A DNA stretch of 64,000 bases, from NCBI GenBank assembly GCA_031552765.1, contig JAVBME010000016.1, positions 1 to 64,000 of the forward strand. Direction: 5' to 3'. Of the stretch, positions 34,447-43,078 are shown in pieces; position 1 is the first letter of the stretch; every line of letters begins with the position of its first letter. The position numbers and the translations under genes are program-made. This DNA comes from JAVBME01 sp031552765 (GTDB taxonomy: Bacteria > Bacillota > Negativicutes > Acidaminococcales > JAISLQ01). The notes beneath the pieces are model-generated. The model was not told the origin of the DNA and did no database searches. It saw nothing but the letters and a program-made list of their open reading frames with translations.

Positions 34447-34734
34447 ATGGGCGAAGGAAAAAAGCTTCTTCGGGAGGCTACGGCAGGTTTCGAAGAGAAA
34501 AATGACGCGCTGGTAACTGTAGCGCCAGGCGTGGCCGGCAGTGGCGTAGAGGTGGAGTTGTCGTCTCCGGTCATGCTGCATTTCGGCAAACATATAAAGG
34601 CTTTAGCGGCGGATACGGTAGCCGCGGTCGGGTACAAGGACGTAAAGGTAACGATAAAGGATAAGGGAGCCTGGGACTATACATTGAACGCGCGCATCGT
34701 GGCGGCTCTTGAAAGGGGGGCGAAAAATGCTTGA
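34447..34734 (+). CDS. citD: Citrate lyase gamma-like subunit (CitD) lacking the prosthetic-group serine
   Basis: 95 residues, matching the acyl carrier subunit CitD over its length: the ELSSPVMLHFGKHI segment and the KDKGAWDYTLNARIVAALER segment correspond to SSVEKQFG and DKGALDCILRAR of known CitD. In CitD the prosthetic group is tied to a Ser in AGTLESxD (Ser14). Here the aligned segment is AGFEEKND, with Lys in place of that Ser, and no Ser occurs before residue 32. So it should not carry the prosthetic group. A strong GGAGGAGG precedes the ATG. It overlaps citE by 8 bases. Confidence 0.88.
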   Translation: MGEGKKLLREATAGFEEKNDALVTVAPGVAGSGVEVELSSPVMLHFGKHIKALAADTVAAVGYKDVKVTIKDKGAWDYTLNARIVAALERGAKNA

Positions 34735-35662
34735 CCCAAAGACGAAGCTGCGCCGTACGATGATGTTCGTACCGGCCAACAGCCCGAAGATGATAAATAA
34801 CGCCGATATTTACGGTGCGGACAGCATAATATTTGATGTGGAGGACGCTATTCCGGTAACGGAAAAAGACACCGCCCGCATCCTCATCAGCCATGCCCTG
34901 AAGACACTGGAGTTCAAGACCGAGACGGTCGTAAGGATAAACCACCCCACACAGACCCCGTTCGGCATGGATGACCTGGCGGCGATACTGCCGGCCAAAC
35001 CTAATATGATACGCCTGCCTAAAGTAGAAGACATATCAGAAGTAGAGCTGGTGGCGTCGGAGATAGAAAAGGCGGAAAAAGCTTGCGGCTTTGAGCCCGG
35101 TTCGATAACCATCATTGCCGCTATTGAAAGTGTTAAAGGGCTTTATAATGTACGCGAGATTTGTAAACATCCGCGTATGACAGCTATTGCCCTCGGCGCT
35201 GAGGATTTTATCGCCAACATCAAGACCCAGCGCACTAAGACCGGCATAGAGCTGTATTACGCCCGCTCGGCAATATTGATGGCGGGGCGCGATGCCGGCA
35301 TACAGTGTTTTGATACGGTATTTTCCGATGTGAACGATATGGAAGGTTTTGTGCAGGAAGTGAGCAATATCCGCGATATGGGCTTTGACGGCAAGTCGGT
35401 CGTCCATCCTAAACAGGTAAAAGCCGTGCATGAGATATTTACTCCGAGCGACAAGCAATTGGCGCACGCCAGCAAGGTGCTGCTGTCTTTTGACGAAGCG
35501 CTGAAAAACAATAAAGGCGTCATCAGCGTCGACGGCAAGATGATAGACGGGCCGATAGTAGTGCGCGCCGAGCGCATAGTAGCTCAGGCTAAAGCCGCCG
35601 GTATGGCCGTGGCGGACGATGTTCTGGCTATTATGGAAAAAGGGCGGGGTGACCGGCTATGA
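34727..35662 (+). CDS. citE: Citrate lyase beta-type subunit (citryl-thioester lyase)
   Basis: About 311 residues from ATG 34727, inside the end of citD; GGGGGG lies just before. CitE-family features: RRTMMFVPANSPKM, IIFDVEDAIP, VVRINHPTQTPFG with the substrate-binding Arg, MIRLPKVED and ALGAEDFIANIKTQR. It splits a citryl- or citramalyl-thioester into an oxo acid and acetyl-thioester. With a CitD that cannot be charged, it may act on free CoA esters. It overlaps citF by ATGA. Confidence 0.92.
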   Translation: MLDPKTKLRRTMMFVPANSPKMINNADIYGADSIIFDVEDAIPVTEKDTARILISHALKTLEFKTETVVRINHPTQTPFGMDDLAAILPAKPNMIRLPKVEDISEVELVASEIEKAEKACGFEPGSITIIAAIESVKGLYNVREICKHPRMTAIALGAEDFIANIKTQRTKTGIELYYARSAILMAGRDAGIQCFDTVFSDVNDMEGFVQEVSNIRDMGFDGKSVVHPKQVKAVHEIFTPSDKQLAHASKVLLSFDEALKNNKGVISVDGKMIDGPIVVRAERIVAQAKAAGMAVADDVLAIMEKGRGDRL

Positions 35663-37215
35663 AAAATGCTATCGGGCGTGAGATCCCGGAAAGTATAGTA
35701 AAAACGGCAGGAAAACCGCTGTATGAAAGCGAATTTGCCTTGACGCCGCAAGGCGGGATGGCAGGCAAACACATACGCGCCGGCCGGCCGGCGGCCAACA
35801 AAGTATTGGCCTCCCTTGAGGAGGCTATAGACAGAACCGGCTTGAAATCCGGCATGACTGTATCTTTTCACCACCATCTGCGCAACGGCGACTATGTAAT
35901 AAAACTGGTCTTGGCGGCCATAGCGGCCAAAGGCCTGAAAGATATGACGGTTGCGGCCAGCTCTTTGAGCGACTGCCACGACTTTCTTGTCGACTATATA
36001 GAAGACGGCACGGTAAGCGCCATCGAGACCAGCGGCCTCAGGGGCGTCTTAGGCAAGTACCTGACCAAGAACCCGGGCAAATTGAAAAAGCCAGTCATCA
36101 TCCGTTCGCACGGCGGACGGGCGCGCGCCATCGAGTGCGGCGAAGTGAAGATAGACGTAGCGTTCATGGGAGCGCCGCTGTGTGACCGGTTTGGCAACTG
36201 CACGGGTTCGCAGGGTAAATCCGCCTTTGGTTCCATGGGTTACGCTATGGTGGACAGCCGCTTTGCCGAGCAGGTGGTAGTAGTGACCGACGGCCTGGTC
36301 GACGGCTATGTTTACCCCTACAGCATACCGCAAATAGATGTCGACTATATAGTTGAAGTGGACGAGATAGGCGACCCTAAGGGCATTGCCTCCGGGGCGC
36401 TCAGGATAAGCGCCGACCCCATACAGGTACTGCTGGCTGAATATGCAGCGCGCTTCATGCATGAGGCCGGCTATATCAAAGAAGGTTTTTCCGTGCAGAT
36501 GGGCAGCGGCGGCGCGTCTTTGACCGCGGCCAAATTCATCCGCGAGATTATGGAAAAAGACGGTATAAAGGGAGGCTTTGGCATTGGCGGCGCGACCGGC
36601 GTTTTTTGCACTATGCTGGAAGACGGCTTGTTCCAAGCTCTTTATGATACCCAGTCTTTTGACACCGCTTCGGCTCAATCCATGCACAAAAACGCCAACC
36701 ATATTGAAATATCGGCGTCGCACTATGCCAACCCCTGGAATCCGGGGCCGATCGTCAATGACCTCGATGTGGTCATACTCAGCGCCACCGAGGTGGACGT
36801 CGATTTCAACATCAACGTCATGACCGATTCCAACGGCGTATTGATGGGCGCCTCCGGCGGGCACAGCGATACTGCCGCCGGGGCTAAGCTCTCGCTCATC
36901 GTACTGCCGCTTATCCGCGGCCGCTTGCCGATGGTATGCGAAAAAGTGCAGACGGTGATAACGCCGGGCAGCAGCATAGACGTAGTCATCACAGAGCGCG
37001 GCATCGCCATAAATCCTAAACGGCAAGACCTTTTGGACAAGCTGAAAGACAGCCGCCTGCCTATCATGCCGATAGGCGAGCTGCAAAAGATGGCATATGC
37101 CATGGTAGGAAAACCCCAGCCTATAACTTACAGCCAGGAGGACAAAGATGTGATAGCCGTTATCGAATACCGCGACGGCAGCATCCTTGACGTGGTGAGA
37201 AAACCGCTGGCTTAA
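35659..37215 (+). CDS. citF: Citrate lyase alpha-type subunit (CoA-transferase), first copy
   Basis: 518 residues, full length for CitF. FHHHLRNGDYVIKLVL, IIRSHGGRARAIECGE, FMGAPLCDRFGNCTG and ASGGHSDTAAGAKL are family features. CitF moves the acetyl-ACP thioester to citrate; it can be expected to work with CoA esters too. It starts in an ATGA overlap with citE. A closely similar second copy begins 64 bases after it, which is unusual. Confidence 0.92.
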   Translation: MKNAIGREIPESIVKTAGKPLYESEFALTPQGGMAGKHIRAGRPAANKVLASLEEAIDRTGLKSGMTVSFHHHLRNGDYVIKLVLAAIAAKGLKDMTVAASSLSDCHDFLVDYIEDGTVSAIETSGLRGVLGKYLTKNPGKLKKPVIIRSHGGRARAIECGEVKIDVAFMGAPLCDRFGNCTGSQGKSAFGSMGYAMVDSRFAEQVVVVTDGLVDGYVYPYSIPQIDVDYIVEVDEIGDPKGIASGALRISADPIQVLLAEYAARFMHEAGYIKEGFSVQMGSGGASLTAAKFIREIMEKDGIKGGFGIGGATGVFCTMLEDGLFQALYDTQSFDTASAQSMHKNANHIEISASHYANPWNPGPIVNDLDVVILSATEVDVDFNINVMTDSNGVLMGASGGHSDTAAGAKLSLIVLPLIRGRLPMVCEKVQTVITPGSSIDVVITERGIAINPKRQDLLDKLKDSRLPIMPIGELQKMAYAMVGKPQPITYSQEDKDVIAVIEYRDGSILDVVRKPLA

Positions 37216-37226
37216 ATAAAAAACAG

Positions 37227-37248
37227 GGGCGCACTCAAAAGTGCGCCC
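37227..37248 (+). other. Hairpin between the two citF copies
   Basis: GGGCGCACT and AGTGCGCCC form a perfect 9-bp stem with a 4-base loop. No T run follows, so it is not a normal terminator. It could stabilise the upstream mRNA or reduce expression of the second copy. Confidence 0.6.
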
Positions 37249-37279
37249 ACTTGGCATTTGTTTGTAAAGGAGACTGCAT

Positions 37280-38830
37280 ATGAAAAACAGCATCGGACGG
37301 GAAATACCTGAATGCGTGATCGGGCAAAAGCCGCTTTACCAGGGCCAGTTTGCCAGGCAACCCGAGGGCCGGGCTTTCGGTAAAAGCCTGCGCGCCGGTC
37401 GGCCTGCTTCCAGTAAAGTGCTTCCCTCTTTGCGCGAAGCGGTGGAAAAAACCGGCTTGAAGCCGGGGATGACGATTTCCTTCCACCACCATATGCGCAA
37501 TGGCGACTATATAATAAAGCTGGTACTAACGGAGATAGACGCTTTAGGCATAAAAGACATCACTATCGCGGCCAGTTCTTTGAACCCCTGCCACGATTTT
37601 CTCATAGACTATATAGAAAGAGGCGTGGTGACGGCTCTGGAGACCAGCGGCCTCCGGGAAGGGCTGGGCAAATACCTGACAGACAATCCGGGAAAACTGA
37701 AAAAACCCGTCATCATCCGTTCTCACGGCGGGCGGGCGCGCGCTATCGAATGCGGCGACACCAGGATAGACGTAGCGTTCATGGGGGCGCCCATGTGCGA
37801 CCGTTTCGGCAATGCTACCGGCGCGCAGGGCAAATCCGCTTTCGGCGCCATGGGTTATGCCATGGTGGACAGCCGCTTTGCGGAAAAAGTGGTGATGATA
37901 ACAGATAACCTCGTGCCTGGCTATGTATATCCGTACAGCGTGCCGCAGACGGATGTCGACTATGTAGTGGCGGTGGACGAGATAGGCGACCCCAAGGGGA
38001 TAGCGACCGGCGTCATCCGCATGGGCGCCGACCCGGTGACCCTTCTTTTGGCTGAGTATTCCGTGCGGCTGATGGACGAGGCCGGCTATCTCAAAGACGG
38101 CTGTTCCGTGCAGTTGGGCGGCGGCGGCGCGCCGCTGACTGCTGCCAAATTCATCCAGGAAGAGATGGAAAAACGCCATATAAAAGGTGGTTTTTGTATC
38201 GGCGGGGCTACAGGCATCTTTACTCAAATGCTGGCTGACGGCTTTTTTGAAGCTTTTTATGACATACAGACTTTTGACACGGTGGCGGCTAAGTCGCTCT
38301 ATGACAACCCGCGCCATATCGAAATATCCGCTTCCCATTACGCCAGCCCCTGGAACCCGGGGCCGATAGTCAACGACCTCGATGCGGTCTTTTTGAGCGC
38401 GACCGAGGTGGACCTTGATTTTAATATCAACTGTATGACCGACTCCAACGGCATACTTATGGGCGCGTCCGGCGGCCATAGCGATACCGCCGCGGGAGCC
38501 AAGCTGGCCATGGTCATATTGCCGCTTATCCGCGGCCGCCTGCCCATGATCCGCGACAAGGTACAGACGGTGATAACGCCGGGCGAAAGCGTGGACGCGA
38601 TCGTGACTGAACGCGGCATCGCTATCAACCCACGGCGTAAAGACCTGTTGGACAAACTGGCCGGCAGCAGCCTGCCGGTAATGACTATAGAACAGTTGCA
38701 GGACATAGCCCACAAACTGGTGGGCAAGCCGGAAGAGATGCGCTACAGCATGGATGACAAGGATATAGTCGCCGTTATCGAATACCGCGACGGCAGCATC
38801 ATCGATGTAGTGAGGAAACCTTTGCGGTAA
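37280..38830 (+). CDS. citF: Citrate lyase alpha-type subunit, second copy
   Basis: 516 residues, clearly a paralogue of the gene just upstream: the same FHHHMRNGDYIIKLVL, IIRSHGGRARAIECGD and ASGGHSDTAAGAKL segments, and closely similar ends (VAVIEYRDGS and DVVRKPL). Both copies are intact and read on the same strand. The differences spread evenly over the protein, so it is not a fresh duplication. AAAGGAG precedes the ATG. The two may use different acids or form different complexes with one CitE. A terminator follows. Confidence 0.9.
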   Translation: MKNSIGREIPECVIGQKPLYQGQFARQPEGRAFGKSLRAGRPASSKVLPSLREAVEKTGLKPGMTISFHHHMRNGDYIIKLVLTEIDALGIKDITIAASSLNPCHDFLIDYIERGVVTALETSGLREGLGKYLTDNPGKLKKPVIIRSHGGRARAIECGDTRIDVAFMGAPMCDRFGNATGAQGKSAFGAMGYAMVDSRFAEKVVMITDNLVPGYVYPYSVPQTDVDYVVAVDEIGDPKGIATGVIRMGADPVTLLLAEYSVRLMDEAGYLKDGCSVQLGGGGAPLTAAKFIQEEMEKRHIKGGFCIGGATGIFTQMLADGFFEAFYDIQTFDTVAAKSLYDNPRHIEISASHYASPWNPGPIVNDLDAVFLSATEVDLDFNINCMTDSNGILMGASGGHSDTAAGAKLAMVILPLIRGRLPMIRDKVQTVITPGESVDAIVTERGIAINPRRKDLLDKLAGSSLPVMTIEQLQDIAHKLVGKPEEMRYSMDDKDIVAVIEYRDGSIIDVVRKPLR

Positions 38831-38847
38831 CAAACGCTTGCCCCTCT

Positions 38848-38870
38848 GTGCCCTTAGGGGCACTTTTTTT
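38848..38870 (+). terminator. Terminator of the citDEFF cluster
   Basis: GTGCCC and GGGCAC form a 6-bp stem with a TTAG loop, followed by seven T bases. Confidence 0.85.
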
Positions 38871-38975
38871 ATTATCATTATTATTACTTTTATCTATCAA
38901 TAACAGCGACGCAAAAAGCTATTCAATACATGGTATAGTTAATACAGCAGAAAATTGTGTTGGGGAGTTGATGAC

Positions 38976-39443
38976 ATGTTTACAAAGATGAGAAGAAGCG
39001 ACCGGGAGATGCCGGTGGAAGAAACCTGGGAAGTGCTGGCGGGGGCGCAGTACGGTATTTTGTCTACTATCGGCGCGAACGGTTATCCGTATGGCGTACC
39101 CATCAGTTTTACTGTTATGGAAAGCAAGATATATTTTCACTGCGCGGCCAATGTGGGCAGTAAAGTGGAAAACATACGATTCAATCCTAAAGTATGTTTT
39201 ACCGTTGTGTGCGATACGGAGGTGCTGCCGGAGATGTTTAGTACCAGGTACCGTAGCGCGGTGGCTTTTGGTACGGCCAGGGAAGTTTTTGGCGAGACAA
39301 AACAGGCCGCTTTGGAGGCGGTAGTAGATAAATATTCCAGCGCGTTCAAAGAAAAGGGGCTGGCCAAGATAGCCGCTCAATTTGAACAGATTAACATATT
39401 TGAAATAAACGTAGACCATATCACCGGCAAAGCGCGCAGATGA
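38976..39443 (+). CDS. Pyridoxamine 5'-phosphate oxidase-family flavoprotein (NimA-like)
   Basis: 155 residues from ATG 38976, with GGGGAG 9 bases before. It begins MRRSDREMPVEETWEVLAGA and continues with GILSTIGANGYPYGVPISF, the typical FMN split-barrel start of the nitroimidazole-resistance (Nim)-like group. The substrate is not known; most such proteins are general flavin reductases. The TonB receptor gene follows 36 bases later. Confidence 0.85.
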   Translation: MFTKMRRSDREMPVEETWEVLAGAQYGILSTIGANGYPYGVPISFTVMESKIYFHCAANVGSKVENIRFNPKVCFTVVCDTEVLPEMFSTRYRSAVAFGTAREVFGETKQAALEAVVDKYSSAFKEKGLAKIAAQFEQINIFEINVDHITGKARR

Positions 39444-39479
39444 TAAAAAACGGCAAACAAGAAAAAGAGCGACAGCGGT

Positions 39480-41375
39480 ATGAAAACAGTAAAGATTTAT
39501 AGAAGAAAATTGGCTTTTTGCCTACTGGCGTCTTTGCTGCCGTTATACCAGCCCAGCGCTTGGGCGGAAGAACTTACAGAGTTTGACCTCGACCCGGTAG
39601 TAGTAACGGCCAGCCGTCAGGGAAAACGAGACTTCGACATGCCTGCTAAAGTCAATGTCTATACTGCCGCCGAACTGGAAGCGACAGGCGCTTCTAATGT
39701 GATAGAGGCCTTAAAGTATGCCGAAGGCGTAGTATATCATTCGCAGGGGCCGGCCGGCCAGTCGATGGACATGATGACCAGCAAGCTGGTGGTGCGCGGG
39801 CAGGACCGGGGGACTTTAGTGCTTTTGGACGGCGTTCCGCTCAACCTGGGCGGCGGTTTTAGCCTGGAGAATATGTCGCTCTCAGGCATAGAACGCATTG
39901 AGGTCGTAAAGGGCGCAGGTTCGGTGCTATATGGCGGCGATACCACCGGCGGCGTGATAAATATCATCAGTAAAAAAGCCATGGATAAAAAGGTTTTCGC
40001 GGCGGCCGGCAATTATGAAAGGTATGACGCCGGCGCGAGCTGGCAAGAGGGCAAGCTTGGTTTCTCTTATCAAAATAGCCATCTTGGCGAGGTTCAACAT
40101 TTCGGTGAAAGCTTTGTCGGCCCGGGCGGCGGCGTGTATTACAATTTTGCCGACAGCTGCAAAGACCTGTACCGCTGGGACTACCGTTTTGATGAGCATT
40201 TATCTATTAGCCAGCTATACGGGCGTAACCGCTACGCGCGTTCGACCCAGGCGAAAAGTACCGGTCTGATAACCGCGCGCAACGATTACGACGCTTACCA
40301 GAACGTTATTGTTGCCCGGTATGCAAACCGCGGGTTTACGGCTAACCTGTACAACAATTATCGCAGCATATACAATCAGACGGTCAATCAGGCCAATCTG
40401 CAAAATACCACTAAAGACAGGCTGAGCGGGCTGGGTTTGCAATATGATTTTGCCCTGAAAACAGGCGGTTTTACTGCTGGCCTTGATGTGCAGCAGGAGT
40501 ATACTGGCAGCCGTGTTTTGAAAAGCATGCCGCTGCTTGAGTATGACCGTATGAATTACGCGGTGTTTGCCGAGTGGGAACGGCCGTTGGGCAATAAATG
40601 GACGGTGACTTTGGGCGCGCGGGAAACCTGGACGGAAGGCGACGAAGATTATGACGGGCTTTCCGCCCAGGCGCAGTTTGCGTACCAGGCGGGCAAAGAT
40701 GTAAATATTTACGCCAGCCTTGCCCGCACCTTCGTCCTGCCTACATTGTCGCAGGCTTACGGCGTGGGTTCTACGCTCGGCAATCCGGGCCTCAGGCCGC
40801 AAAACGGCAACCAGTGGGAGGTAGGGGCTAAATATAACAGGGGCGTGCATTCCTGGCGGCTGTCGGTATTCAGTCTCAATATAGAGGATTATATAGCCGC
40901 CAACCATGTGCCGGGCTCGCCGGGCGACCTTTATTATACGAATGAAGACCGCAAAAATACCGGAGTGGAGCTGTCTTATGCCGTAGGTCTGAAAAACGGC
41001 GTTAGCTTAAAGCTGGGCGCGGTATATGGTAACCCGCGTTACCGCAGCGCAGGCAGCGATGCCTGGCGCGATCAGTACGGTCGCTACCAGTTCAACCTTG
41101 GCCTCGATTATGAAAAGGCAAAATGGTCGGGCGGCTTGTATGGAAACTACCTGGGCGGCCGCACCATTGCCGACGATAACGCCACTACGCATCCTGCGCC
41201 GCTTTTTCTCACCGGTATGCGTATCGCCTACAAACCTGGCGCCGGGCATGAATTTTACTGCAATCTCGACAACCTTTTCGGCCGCAGGGGGATAACCAGC
41301 AATACCGCGACAACTTCGGCTTTTTACCAAATGGGCTTTAACTTTCAAATAGGTTATAGGTATAAATTTAAATAA
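39480..41375 (+). CDS. TonB-dependent outer-membrane receptor
   Basis: 631 residues. Signal peptide (AFCLLASLLPLYQPSAWA), a TonB box-like VVVTAS near residue 41, plug domain (VIEALKYAEGVVYHSQG, LVVRGQDRGTLVLLDGVPL, GIERIEVVKGAGSVLYG, GGVINIISK), then a beta-barrel ending in the aromatic YRYKFK. It brings iron complexes, vitamin B12 or another scarce ligand across the outer membrane with TonB energy. The BtuB-like length hints at a small ligand, but this is uncertain. It shows that the organism has an outer membrane. No TonB or ABC genes are near. Confidence 0.93.
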   Translation: MKTVKIYRRKLAFCLLASLLPLYQPSAWAEELTEFDLDPVVVTASRQGKRDFDMPAKVNVYTAAELEATGASNVIEALKYAEGVVYHSQGPAGQSMDMMTSKLVVRGQDRGTLVLLDGVPLNLGGGFSLENMSLSGIERIEVVKGAGSVLYGGDTTGGVINIISKKAMDKKVFAAAGNYERYDAGASWQEGKLGFSYQNSHLGEVQHFGESFVGPGGGVYYNFADSCKDLYRWDYRFDEHLSISQLYGRNRYARSTQAKSTGLITARNDYDAYQNVIVARYANRGFTANLYNNYRSIYNQTVNQANLQNTTKDRLSGLGLQYDFALKTGGFTAGLDVQQEYTGSRVLKSMPLLEYDRMNYAVFAEWERPLGNKWTVTLGARETWTEGDEDYDGLSAQAQFAYQAGKDVNIYASLARTFVLPTLSQAYGVGSTLGNPGLRPQNGNQWEVGAKYNRGVHSWRLSVFSLNIEDYIAANHVPGSPGDLYYTNEDRKNTGVELSYAVGLKNGVSLKLGAVYGNPRYRSAGSDAWRDQYGRYQFNLGLDYEKAKWSGGLYGNYLGGRTIADDNATTHPAPLFLTGMRIAYKPGAGHEFYCNLDNLFGRRGITSNTATTSAFYQMGFNFQIGYRYKFK

Positions 41376-41376
41376 G

Positions 41377-41402
41377 AAAAAACCGGCTTGCGCCGGTTTT
41401 TT
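41377..41402 (+). terminator. Terminator after the TonB receptor gene
   Basis: AAAAAACCGGC and GCCGGTTTTTT form an 11-bp stem with a TTGC loop. It serves both the receptor gene and the converging ddl gene. Confidence 0.92.
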
Positions 41403-41411
41403 ATATCTAGG

Positions 41412-42518
41412 TTATGTCAGTTGGTCGTAAGAAGTGCTGAGGATCTTTTCCTGCGAGTGTTTTTCCAGCGCCAGCTGTATGAGGCGGTGTATCAGTTCGC
41501 TGTAAGGCACGCCGGCCGCTTCCCACAGTTTGGGATACATGCTGATATTGGTAAAACCGGGGATGGTATTGATCTCGTTGACCAGGATTTTTCCCTCTGC
41601 CGTCAGGAAAAAGTCCACCCGCGCCATGCCGTCGCAGCAAAGTGCCTGGAAGGTACGGATAGCCAGGCGCCGGATTTCTTCTACAATCCCGGCCGGTATA
41701 TCGGCCGGGATTTTTACTTCGGCGCCATTTTCGTCGATGTACTTGGCCTGGTAAGAGTAAAAATCATGACGGGTTATTATTTCGCCGACGCCGGAAGCGG
41801 CTGGCTGCTCGTTGCCGAGGACGGCGCATTCTACTTCGCGTGCGGTTACCGCTTCTTCGATAAGTATTTTATTGTCAAAAGAAAAAGCCTCTTTTATCGC
41901 TGCGGCAAACTCTTTTTTGTCGCGCGCCTTGCTTACGCCGACCGAAGAGCCGGCATTGGCCGGCTTGATAAAGACAGGTAAGCCAAGGCGGGCGGTCACT
42001 TTTTCAAAGTCTATCGCGTTTTGCTCAAATTTACGGAAAACCAAAAAGTCAGCGACCGGAAGGCCTGCTTCGCGCAACAGGCGCTTCATGACGTCTTTGT
42101 CCATGCCGATAGCCGAGCCGAGGACATCGGCGCCGACAAAAGGTATGCCGGCCAGTTTCAAAAGGCCCTGGACAGTGCCGTCTTCACCTAAAGGCCCGTG
42201 CAGGATGGGGAAGATGACGTCTATATTGCCGCCGGCTCCATCATCAGCCGGGCACAGGAAATTCCGCTTTGCGCCGGCCGGGTTCAAAACCACGTCGGAG
42301 CCTTCTTTGTTGAGTGCTATCAGCTTGGGGTCGTGGCTGTTGAGCAAAAAATGCGAAGAGTTTTTCAGGTGCCAGCCGCCGCTTTTGTCTATGCCGATAA
42401 GCGTTATATCGTACTTTTCCTTATCTATCGCTTCTATGATGTTTTTGGCCGATTGCAAAGATACCTCGTGCTCGGTGGATTTGCCGCCGAATAAAATACC
42501 TACATTGATTTTTTTCAT
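41412..42518 (-). CDS. ddl: D-alanine--D-alanine ligase
   Basis: About 368 residues from ATG 42518 (MKKINVGILFGG), with AAAGGA about 9 bases before. ATP-grasp ligase: GGKSTEHEVSLQSAKN at the start, ILHGPLGEDGTVQG, LPVFIKPANAGSSVG and a C-terminal VNEINTIPGFT segment. It makes the D-Ala-D-Ala dipeptide for peptidoglycan. Alone at this locus; the gene upstream on the same strand ends about 130 bases before, after a strong terminator. Confidence 0.93.
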   Translation of the reverse strand: MKKINVGILFGGKSTEHEVSLQSAKNIIEAIDKEKYDITLIGIDKSGGWHLKNSSHFLLNSHDPKLIALNKEGSDVVLNPAGAKRNFLCPADDGAGGNIDVIFPILHGPLGEDGTVQGLLKLAGIPFVGADVLGSAIGMDKDVMKRLLREAGLPVADFLVFRKFEQNAIDFEKVTARLGLPVFIKPANAGSSVGVSKARDKKEFAAAIKEAFSFDNKILIEEAVTAREVECAVLGNEQPAASGVGEIITRHDFYSYQAKYIDENGAEVKIPADIPAGIVEEIRRLAIRTFQALCCDGMARVDFFLTAEGKILVNEINTIPGFTNISMYPKLWEAAGVPYSELIHRLIQLALEKHSQEKILSTSYDQLT

Positions 42519-42596
42519 GGACACAGTCCTTTCGCTTCTTCTCACTGATTTTATTATAGCGGAAAAAGCGGGTTAGTAAATAAAAAATCTTTTGTA

Positions 42597-42642
42597 GTTT
42601 AAAAGTAAGGCCCTGGCAGATGCCTGGGCCTTACTTTTAAAC
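42597..42642 (-). terminator. Long hairpin between aconitase X small subunit and ddl
   Basis: A perfect 17-bp repeat, GTTTAAAAGTAAGGCCC with GGGCCTTACTTTTAAAC, around a 12-base loop that can itself pair (GGC/GCC). It likely ends the aconitase X operon read on the minus strand. Confidence 0.8.
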
Positions 42643-42649
42643 CTATGCT

Positions 42650-43078
42650 TTATTCAGCTTTACTCGTAACTTCGACCAGGCCGGTGCTACCGTCTATCTT
42701 GACCCAGTCGCCGGTCTTTATCACTTTTACCGGGTCTTCTTCATCCTTAAAGTCGGCGACGGCCGGTATGCCCATGCTGGCTACCGCCACGCCGAGGCGT
42801 CCGTCCATTTTTGTAGACACCCAGCCGGCGGGGCGGATGCCGGCGATGAGGGCGGCCTTGAAGTGGGCGGAAAAGCCGTTGGAGCCTTTGGCGCAGGGGA
42901 TGACCAGGATGGCGTTTTTGATAGACAGGCCGTAGTTTACATTGCTTTTTTCATAGATGACGCCGTCAGTGTCGCCGAGAGCGCCGGAGTTGCCGGCAAT
43001 GCTGTCCGGGCAGACGATGGCCGGGCCTTCGGCTATCCCTGCCAGCGCGCCGCGGCCTTGGAGCTGGAAGGTCAGCAT
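42650..43078 (-). CDS. Aconitase X swivel (small) subunit, DUF126
   Basis: About 142 residues from ATG 43078 (MLTFQLQGRG), overlapping the large subunit's 3' end by 7 bases. The swivel domain of aconitase X: DSIAGNSGALGDTDGVIYE, CAKGSNGFSAHF and a C-terminal VKTGDWVKIDGSTG-like part. In the known bacterial enzyme of this group both parts act together as a dehydratase (cis-3-hydroxy-L-proline), and an archaeal member acts on a mevalonate phosphate. Last gene of its operon. Confidence 0.88.
   Translation of the reverse strand: MLTFQLQGRGALAGIAEGPAIVCPDSIAGNSGALGDTDGVIYEKSNVNYGLSIKNAILVIPCAKGSNGFSAHFKAALIAGIRPAGWVSTKMDGRLGVAVASMGIPAVADFKDEEDPVKVIKTGDWVKIDGSTGLVEVTSKAE

Noticed and set aside
37227..37248. 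Terminator between the citF copies
   Set aside because: A strong hairpin but no T run follows on either strand. Kept as a hairpin only.
36049..38878. Two long reading frames on the minus strand (over 400 codons each) opposite the citF copies
   Set aside because: Both mirror the same paralogous coding strand in the same relative frame. Neither has a ribosome site or a recognisable family, while the plus-strand proteins are clear CitF.
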